Shown: in pieces, positions 56,201 to 64,000 of the stretch
Layout of the letters: each line of letters opens with the position of its first letter
How positions within the stretch are numbered: position 1 is the stretch's first letter
The notes under the pieces: model-generated
What the model was told of the DNA's origin: nothing
Databases searched by the model: none
The model's input: the letters and a program-made list of their open reading frames with translations, nothing else
Translations under genes and position numbers: made by a program
Source: Chrysaora quinquecirrha
Lineage: Eukaryota; Cnidaria; Scyphozoa; Semaeostomeae; Pelagiidae
DNA length: 64,000 bases
Assembly (NCBI GenBank): GCA_014526335.1
Contig: JACTAT010000025.1
Location: 223,235-287,234, forward strand
Direction of reading: 5' to 3'

Positions 56201-59200
56201 TTTGTCGTTTTGTTGTTCAATTCCAGTGAACATTTCCACTGTATCATGAAACTTGAAATTTGCATTTCAGCTTTGCAAAATCTAAAAACTTCGTCTAGTA
56301 TCCTTGACGGAAAGAAGAACCAACAAATGGATTCTAGGAAAAATAGAATCTGGACTAACATTACGGAAGAATATAACAATGAAACTTTTCGGACAAATAG
56401 TGAAGAGTTTAGATAGAAAGATCATAGAGGAAAAAATGCAGAGGGTAAGAGGACGATGACGACCATAGACATCCAGATTGACCCCCGGGGGACTTGACTA
56501 TAAAGTTTCTGATAGGGACGTGCCGCCCGAGCAACAAAATGCCTACCCATATTTATACCGAATTCCTGACAATATAAAACCAAAATTATACCAAAGTAAT
56601 ATCTCCTACATTACTTTATATGCTTAAATGTACTATAATATGTCCATCTCGAATCAAACTTCACCAAGAAAAGTGAAAACAAACGAAATAAGACCGTTTT
56701 TTATAAAGTTTACAACGATGTTCGAGAAATCGATACCCATATTCATACCAATTTTTAGAAATTAAGACCCATGTTTATACCAAAATCATGAAAAACGATA
56801 CCCTTTTGGGCGGCACGTCGCCAGCACCTAAGATATATTAAGTAAAAGTAACCCCCCCGGGAGATTGACCGATATAAAACATCCCCCGGGAGATTAATCG
56901 GTAAATGATGGTTAGGACAGCACTGAATAGCGAGAAGATCTTTGAACATATTGAAAGCTTTTAGTATTTTCCGTTTTATTCATGTATTTATCTATTTTTT
57001 TGTTATTCGCTATGTTCTTTGCTAAGGTATAATTTATTTACGTAGGAATGCAAACGAAAATCTGGGAGAAAATTTCCACTTCACGAACAACTGATTGTGC
57101 CATTCCAGCGAATTCTGAAGTACCCGTTGCTGTTAAAAGTATGTCTTTCCTTTTGCTTTCGAAAATTGCAGAAATCTTTCCATGACTTTTTGGCTTTTCC
57201 TTCAGAATTTCATTCATCAAAACCTCTTTTCTTTTCTAGGAATTACTGAAGCAAACACCACAGGGTCACCAGGAAAGACAGCTCACCCAAGAAGCTTATG
57301 ATCTCATGGAGGTTGGTGGGTTATTTCATTCAGTTTGCTGTTGTGCATGCTATGGGCTATGTTTTATGGGCTTAATGTGACCCCCTAAATCTTTACAGAG
57401 GTTACCAGTCTTCATCATCATTATCAGCAGCATCATCATCAACATCAACATCATCATCACCACCAAAATCATCATTATCACCATCGTCATCATTATCACC
57501 ATTAAAATCATTTTCATCATAGTCATCTTCTTCATCATCAACATCATCATCACCACCAAGATCATCGCTATCATTATCACCATCGTCATCATTATCCCCA
57601 TCATAATCATTTTCATCATAGTCATCATCTTAGTCATCATAATCATAATCATCATCATTTCTTATATATTATCATCATCATTTCTCTCTTATGATCATTA
57701 TTTCAATTATTTAGGATATTGCAAGATATATAAATGTTTATAAGAAAGATGATGAAATGAAAAGAGCAATCGCAAAAATTGAAGCAAGGTACATTTTCAC
57801 TCTCCACTCTTAATACATGTCTTTATAATTTCATGTCATATGTAATTAAAAATAAAACTTTGTGTCTTATTTATATTATTGCATGTATCATAAATTTATA
57901 TATTTATATTTTATTTTTTATTTTTTATTTTTATTAGTGTTAAAGACGATCACTGTCAGAATGTGAGTATATTTAAAAATCTCTTTTGTAACTTTTTGTG
58001 ATACTTCAATAACAAAATTAATTGATAATATACTTTATCGTGTAGCAATGTTGCATTATTTCACGTTATTAATGCTTCATTTGGTATCGTAATATTACTT
58101 CAAAATACTGTAATGCAATATTCATTATATTTTATTGTTTTAAAATAATATCATTTCATAGTATAATATTATTCATTCCAATTACTATTGCTTAATAACA
58201 ATAACATTTTATAATTTTCTATCATATTATATTGAGGTGATATCCATTTTTATAGGATCGAATGTGTGATTATGGTCGATTTGTAAACGACGGAGAAGTT
58301 CAAGTTAAATTTGCAAATGAAGAGAAAAATAGGCCGTAAGTCTGCCTAAACTTTTCACGTGGAGAGATGTCCACCATTTTCCAGATAAATATCGCACCGA
58401 ACCAGACCCCTTCGAAAACCTCAATAAACAAACTCGTTCCCAGGGATATTCAGGCCAGGCATGTATAGAGTAGACTTATTACCTTCCTCCCACTCTTTCG
58501 GAAGCAGCTTCTAACAACTACAACAACATACAGCTGTTTCCTCATGTGTAGTGTGGAGGAGCGTAAACTACGACGATTGTAATAAGTCTATGCATAGAGT
58601 ATTTTCAAAAATGCCCTGGGAACGAGGTTGGTCAATAGTCTGTCTTGGTTTTGTCGTCCAGCAATTCAATTCAATAGCAAATTGCAAAAGACTTGTTAAT
58701 CAAGTCTGAGTCTCGCAATTAACAGTACTCTTGATAGTTTTCTGTGGTTCTCTTCTCAAGGTGTAGACGATATGCGTTCCTGTTCGACAAGTTTTTATTA
58801 TTCTGCAAACCGAAAGGTGAACTTTACGAAATGAAAGAAAAACTCGATCTCAAGAAATTCAAAGTCGATGAAGATGCACCGAATGGTAAAGGAAAGGTAA
58901 TCATGATTCATCTGATTAATTGATTCATTGATTGGTCTATTTGATTTGATTAATTGATTGCTCTGATTATTTGATTGTTTGACTGATTGGTGTGATTGAT
59001 TGCTATGATTGATTGATTGATTGGAATGGTTGATCGACTGAATGCATTTGACTATTTGATTGATTGATTTATTGATCAGTAGATTGGGAGATTGATCGGT
59101 TTGGTATTACCATGCACAGTCTGATGGGTCGGGAATTCAATGGATTCAACGTGTTTGTATTCAGTCTTATTTCCTGAACCGTAGTTAGTGCTGTAATAGT

Positions 59201-61564
59201 TCTTGCTGTTGCTAAAGACTCCCGTTGCTATTTACGAAGAGTGGGACGTATGTAATGAGTTTATAGCTGACTACTAGGCTGAGGGATCTCGGTTTGATGT
59301 TAGTCTCGGCTTGATGAGCGATAATTATTCCCAGGATTCCTTCTGAAAATCCTTAATAAAAACAAAGGACATAAACAGCTGCAATCTTTTGCGGAAACCC
59401 CAATTCACTTAGGCGTCCTTATCCATTCCCTTCTACGGTTATAATCATTATCTTTTTAGACATTAAAATGTCTCAGTTCGTCATTTGATTCCTTATTTTA
59501 GTTTGCCTTCGCTTGGAATCTTCACGCTCTAACTGCAGACGGAGGTAACGAAAATAATTTTTGTCATTATTTGATTGAATATATTATGAATCTTATGCTG
59601 AAGCTCAAAAGTTTATTAGGGGCAATAGACTCGTCACATAAGTCCTACTGTTTGCCGAAACAATTGACTTTGCAGAATATCTACCCAAATATGGATCGAA
59701 ACTAGCCAATCAGAGATGATAAGCTGAGTTCGTATTGTGTTTTGATTACCAATAGCCCACGAGATTCAGAAAGATACCCAACAGAAAATGATCTCCTTCT
59801 GCCAACACAAAGTTTGCTTTTTAGCTTTCATGTAGACAGATTTCAAAACCCCTAAAGAAAAATAGAAATGACGCTTTCAAAACTGCGAGAAAAACAGCGA
59901 AACAACTCAGGACATGTTAAATGATGATTATGCTGATTATACAGAACCAGTTTCTCTAAACCATAACACTGTAACGGTGATCAAATCGGATTCTTGCATT
60001 TGAAAACCTTGTAATTATATTTGGAAATGTTTCGGCTTCTTATTGCTCTGAAATTTTGCACGACTCAAAGTCTATTTTATATTATATTTTATCTTTTTAT
60101 GTCATTTATTTTAGCTACTGAACAGAATGACTGCACCATATATGTACAATCAAGCATCTTGAAAGATCGATGGGTTACAAGTTTAAAAATGTGCACGTAG
60201 GTTCTACTCTATTATAGATGCATTAGATAGATATTACTAACTATTTCAATCTCTTGATGCAATTGATGCAAGGTGAAATTTGAGAACCAAGATATTTTAA
60301 GTAGATCGTTTCAATTTAGCTTCTTTTAATTTGTATTTCTTTGAGGTTTCTTCTCTCTCATAGCGATGCTGTACAGCTAACAAGAATACAAAATATAGGT
60401 ATGAAAGTAGCCATTTTTTGTTGACAAATCATACCAAAGTTTTTGTTTTAAATTTTACAATATATAGGTATGAAAATCGTAATAAAAAGAATAACAAACG
60501 AAAGATGACAAAATTGTTTGCCATTTACTGTATATTCGACTACACTTTCCAGTAGTAATCTTCAGAGTTAAGATTTACGACAACGGTTAACTGTCGTCAT
60601 AGATCGTTGTAAACGGTTGTTTAACCGCTTGTAATCGGTTGTGTTGTAAACGGTTGTTTGACCGTTGTTGTAAATAGACAAGAACTAGGAAAGTGTAGTC
60701 GAGTTGTATGCCCGATTTCATATATAAAAATAGCCCTTTTAGTTTGATAAATAAATCAAATTTTTGCTGTTTTCGATGTGTGGGAAGCCTACGTGATTTT
60801 GTCAGATATCGAGTGTCTGTTTAAGATGTTGCATAGTTACTGACACTGCTCACCTAATAAATATGAATTTGAGAAGGTGAATTCAAATCTTTGATCTATG
60901 TGAAATTTTGATTTTAGGAAAGCACAAGTTTGAACTTACGACATACGCGAAGACGACGTGGTGCTCAGTTTGTCAAAAATTATTATGGTAAATTAATTAA
61001 TTTTGTTCATTTCAAAGTAAAATTCTGTTTTTGCATTGTTTCTAAGACATAAGTTTAATAGAGGCAAGCCTAGCTTGGGATGCTTTATAATTAATTATTT
61101 CGTTTTTGCAGGGGATTGATAAGTCAAGGTTTTGGATGTGATGGTGAGTCAGGTTTTATGGTATCTCATATCATGCAGTCCAGGCTCAAACTCCGCCTAT
61201 TGTATGCCCTGCTTTTCATCTTTTGATTAACTTTCAAGCTTATAAACTTTAAAGTGAGCTAACTGACCAACCATTATACTAACAAACTAACTGAATGATC
61301 ACCTAGTTGGCCGACTAACTAACTAACTAACTACCAAACTAGCAGACTAACTGTCTAACGAATTAGCTAACTAACTAACAAGGTCACTAACAAACAAACA
61401 AACTAACTAACTAACTAGATAAAAGACATATTAGCCAACTCACTAATTAACTAACTACTTAATTAGCTAACTAGCTATTTAGCTAGCCAACAAACTCATT
61501 TGCAAACTAGCTAACTAACAAACTAACTAGCTAACTAACTAACTAGCTAACTAACTAACTAACT

Positions 61565-61595
<31 letters not shown>

Positions 61596-61709
61596 ACTAA
61601 CTTGCTAAGAAACTAAGTAACTAACTAATTAACTAACTATCTAACTTGCTAAGTGACTAACTAACTTACTAACTAACAAACTAACTAACTAAATAGCTTA
61701 CTAACTAAC

Positions 61710-61743
<34 letters not shown>

Positions 61744-63523
61744 GCTAACTAGCTAACAAACTAACAAACTAACTATCTAACAAACTAACTATCTAACTAA
61801 CTAACTAACTAACTAACTAAATTACTAACTAACTAACTAAACAACTATCTGGCTGACTAATTGACACACTAACTAACTACCCAACTAATCGAAGAACAAA
61901 CTAACTGCCTAACCAACTGAATAACTAACCAAATAGCTAGCTAGCTAATTTACTAACAAACTAATTAACTAACCAAACAAGCTAGCTAACTAACTTAATT
62001 TAGAAGTTGTCAGACTTTTTAATATTTTTTTCTTTAGGTTGTCACTTTGATGTTCATTATGATTGTATTCCAAAATGCCCTGAATGTCTTAGAAGAGGAA
62101 CCAGACAAAAAACAGGTGATTACTTGATTTCTGTTACATTCTAATCATTGATTAATTCGCTGAATCACTGAATCACTGATTAATGCGTCTATCTTAGGTG
62201 GCCACGGTCCCGGAAGATACGAAGACAATCAATTACGGCGGTAAGTGACCCCCTTGTACGATTATTTTGCCTATAGATATGCAACCCTCAACTATAGTTA
62301 TTTCAGGAGGTCAACCTCAGTGTTTGATTCATTACGATTTTCAATAAACTGCGGCGGTAAGCGACCCCCTTGTAAGTTTCTTTTGCTTACAGATATGCAA
62401 GCCTTAACGATAGCTAATTCAGGAGGTCAACTCTTGTGTTTATCTCCATGAGATTTTTAACTTTGATTCTCTTTTCTTCTGCAGCCCTCACAGAGATCAA
62501 ACGCACATTCCACCGAATGAAATTCGCGGATTAATGAAAAATTTTGAATGGTAAATATAAGTTGAAGTTTTAAATAAAATCTCCAAGCAGATAATAAGAC
62601 CTTTAATTGTATTTTGATTGCAAGGTCCTGGCCAAATGGCAAAATAGTGTTTGTCGAACATCTGAAATTGTTTGTCAAGCAAAAATGTTTACAGTTTGGC
62701 AACGTCACAAAACTTTTTTCGTCAAACATTTTTAAAACTATTGCTCAGTAATCCTGCTTGTCAAGAAATGTTATGACGTGGCAAAATGTTCAAACATTTG
62801 CTTGAGAAGCACATTTCAATTGTTTGACAAACAATGTTTGTTGTTACCTTATTTTTGCCATTTAAAGATATGTATACTTCTGTCGATAGGTATGTAGGAG
62901 TAATGAATCGTATCACTGCGTCTGAAAAACTTCAAAGACAGCCGGATGGAACATATCTTGTCAGAGAAAGTGATAAACAAGTCGGCAGCTTTGTTCTCAG
63001 CGTAATGTAAGTCGTATTACTGCATGACAATTATGTCAATTTTTTTTCTTCACAAACAATATAATCAATTCTTGTTTGCTTCTTCATTATCAAAATTTCT
63101 GTTATTTTCATCTTTTAGATACAAAAACGAAGATAAACATATAAAAATTGTATACCAGGATAGGTCATATTGCCTGACGGAAAATGTACAATTCAAAACA
63201 ATACCGGTAAGTGATACCAATCTTTTAACCCTGCTCTATTCCCATTGATATTTGTTTGAAATTTGTGACAGCGTTTTGAGAGAGCTTCATATCGCGTATT
63301 AAAGTCATTTAATTTGTTTTGGTACCCCCGGCTGATTTGACTATTTGCGTTAATTTTGACTAAAAATTTATGGAACTACCGGATGTGTAAGGTTTCCATT
63401 GTAGCATGATCACTGATGTTCCATATTTTTTTCAGGAGTTGATCGAATATTACAAGCGAAATACACTGGGACTCAACTTCCCGACTTTACCTACAGTTTT
63501 GAAAGGAACAATGCCCCAAAGAG
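50277..63523 (+). CDS. VAV: VAV-family guanine nucleotide exchange factor, 3' end beyond window
   Basis: Exons: 50277-50477, 51700-51816, 52658-52716, 53337-53423, 53919-54024, 54112-54222, 54727-54795, 55269-55352, 55464(or 55472)-55522, 56148-56192, 57046-57138, 57240-57311, 57715-57788, 57938-57962, 58256-58335, 58761-58896, 59502-59544, 60115-60196, 60364-60398, 60918-60987, 61112-61143, 62038-62115, 62198-62240, 62485-62550, 62890-63006, 63119-63206, 63436-63523. Order: CH (MEFQEWQQAREWLRTTE...), acidic region with SDYDTEKDDIYDPV and EKIYEDIVQ, DH (HVVNEIIHTEENYV; LIVPFQRILKYPLLLK), PH (RRYAFLFDKFLLFCK; DRWVTSL), C1 (CSVC, CDGC, H-YDC), SH2 (WYVGVMNR, GTYLVRES). About 720 residues here. 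Known role: tyrosine-phosphorylation-regulated GEF for Rac/Rho. The N-terminal SH3 is absent. All joins are in phase except exon 8 to 9. Confidence 0.93.
52088..52472. mobile_element. Inverted-repeat MITE in a VAV intron, copy 1
   Basis: Long imperfect terminal inverted repeats: ggcatacttaaaagctattt ... gctttttaagtatgcccg, with cctcagagtatgaacgtcag / ctgatgtttatactctgagg inside. Lies in the intron between exons 2 and 3. Confidence 0.7.
52855..53305. mobile_element. Same MITE family, copy 2
   Basis: Ends gagcatacttaaaagctttt ... aaagcttttaagtatgcccg; a longer middle than copy 1. In the next VAV intron. A more decayed relative may lie at 59640-59840. Confidence 0.65.
54223..54368. repeat. (TTTGA)n microsatellite at a VAV donor
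   Basis: Pentanucleotide run starting within the first bases of the intron after exon 6 (gag|gtaaatgatttgatttga). Confidence 0.9.
54516..54657. mobile_element. Small foldback element in a VAV intron
   Basis: Perfect 26-bp inverted arms (54516-54541 and 54632-54657), beginning CACCGTATTAGACATGATAG. Confidence 0.75.
56484..56861. mobile_element. Foldback MITE, GGGGGTACTT family, copy 3
   Basis: Ends cccgggggac ... cccccccggg, inverted gacgtgccgccc / gggcggcacgtc, and a perfect 9-bp target duplication AGATTGACC at 56475-56483 and 56862-56870. Confidence 0.85.
57405..57665. repeat. (ATC)n-rich microsatellite
   Basis: Degenerate catcatcat runs in the VAV intron between exons 12 and 13. Confidence 0.9.
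58905..59095. repeat. (ATTG)n-rich tract
   Basis: Degenerate gattgattgatt runs right after the exon 16 donor. Confidence 0.75.
60537..60701. mobile_element. Short TIR element in a VAV intron
   Basis: Perfect 14-bp ends CGACTACACTTTCC / GGAAAGTGTAGTCG; the interior has repeated gttgtaaacggttgtt. No clear target duplication. Confidence 0.6.
61280..61990. repeat. (AACT)n tract, ~700 bp
   Basis: Degenerate ctaactaactaa over most of the intron between exons 21 and 22. Confidence 0.9.
62225..62445 (+). repeat. Tandem duplication of an exon end plus donor in VAV
   Basis: The end of exon 23 and the start of its intron (caatcaattacggcg|gtaagtgaccccc) are repeated ~116 bp on as caataaactgcggcg|gtaagcgaccccc, with the following intron sequence (agatatgcaa; tcaggaggtcaac) also repeated. 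Confidence 0.8.
62622..62860. mobile_element. Inverted-repeat MITE (TTTGTCAAACA family), copy 1
   Basis: Inverted gtttgtcgaaca ... tgtttgacaaac pieces and a central gacgtggc/caacgtca dyad. Between VAV exons 24 and 25. Confidence 0.55.
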
Positions 63524-63555
63524 GTAGAAGATTTCTTACATTGTTTTAAACGGAA

Positions 63556-63825
63556 GGCCCTGACCAAACGATAAAACATTGTTTGACAAACATTTCAAAG
63601 TTAAATGTCAAGCAAAATGTTTGACCGTTTGACCACGTCACAAACATCTCACGACCGCGTCAAGCAAATGAGTTTCGTGATATTCTTCAAAAACATTGCA
63701 CAACATATTCTGCTTGTTCTTAATTGTCAAACAATATTTTCTGACGTGACCAGACGTTCAAACATTGTTTGAGGATCAAATTTAAATGTTTGACAAACAA
63801 TGTTTGAATGTTTGGTCATGGCCTA
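63556..63825. mobile_element. Inverted-repeat MITE (TTTGTCAAACA family), copy 2
   Basis: Ends ggccctgaccaaac ... tttggtcatggcc; inner acattgtttgacaaacatt is mirrored near the right end. 33 bp after exon 27. Confidence 0.65.
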
Positions 63826-63923
63826 AGCTGCAAGATTTGTTCTAAGCAAGTGGTCGGCTGCTCAAAATTTAAGGAAGTTCAGTATTCGGTGTTTTAATAA
63901 AGTATTCAATCATTGATAGATTT

Positions 63924-64000
63924 TGCCAATAGTGGCATACCGCAATAGATGGGATTTGAACCTGGACCGCATGATCAGAGAGCCAACGACGTTTCCACTG
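63924..64000 (-). mobile_element. tRNA-derived SINE, cut by the window edge
   Basis: Minus-strand B-box GGTTCAAATCC at 63952-63962; the A-box region begins at the edge (ccactg). Same head as 42278-42372. Confidence 0.7.

Noticed and set aside
57350..57658. 102-codon Met/Ile-rich ORF
   Set aside because: Translation of an ATC microsatellite in a VAV intron.

Overview
The window is animal nuclear DNA. It is AT-rich, its genes are split by introns with GT/AG ends, and it is crowded with short transposons, tRNA-derived SINEs and satellites. Two conserved animal genes anchor it. A complete ODAD3 (CCDC151) gene for outer-dynein-arm docking lies on the minus strand (13 exons, 40644 down to 31161). 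A VAV-family Rho exchange factor lies on the plus strand (about 27 exons from 50277, running off the right edge). The mobile-element content and the simple VAV architecture suggest an early-branching animal such as a cnidarian or sponge. That placement is inference; I did not identify the species.

Region 1 (1-19395) is a head-to-tail array of a ~6.17-kb unit: 1-6165, 6166-12333, 12334-18499 and a partial fourth copy. Each unit carries five paralogous copies (a-e) of a ~145-residue protein with a conserved D-I-E near its start and a YKGG-H-x-E-R-D motif. It also carries two copies of a tyrosine-recombinase core-binding domain, one ORF with a SET-like N-terminal motif and one small charged ORF. 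Several modules have a splice acceptor one base before the ATG and a donor at the module end. Many copies differ by single-base homopolymer indels that break frames.

Region 2 (19069-25200) is a graveyard of related tyrosine-recombinase (YR) elements. The array runs directly into a 547-codon ORF (counted from 19189) in which the YR catalytic domain comes before the core-binding domain. A 29-bp direct repeat brackets exactly 462 codons of this ORF, so circularisation would restore the normal order in frame. Further right are a probable LINE 3' end, a YR C-terminal-domain fragment, a LINE ORF2 tail and a second YR catalytic half.

Region 3 (25200-31160) has no recognised host gene. It holds a 1.67-kb TIR element with inverted subterminal repeats, a zinc-finger relic, a few candidate exons and dispersed repeats.

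Region 4 (31161-40644) is ODAD3, with purine-rich tracts, a TCAA microsatellite, a 20-odd-bp minisatellite and SINEs in its introns.

Region 5 (40645-50276) separates the divergently transcribed ODAD3 and VAV. It is mostly repeats: two foldbacks, a SINE, a 130-bp minisatellite, a GTACT-rich degenerate repeat and ~4.1 kb of a 37-bp satellite that ends about 240 bp before the VAV start codon.

Region 6 (50277-64000) is VAV. The order is CH, acidic tyrosine region, DH, PH, C1 and SH2, with no SH3 between C1 and SH2; a C-terminal SH3, if present, lies beyond the window. Its introns hold several small inverted-repeat transposons and microsatellites.
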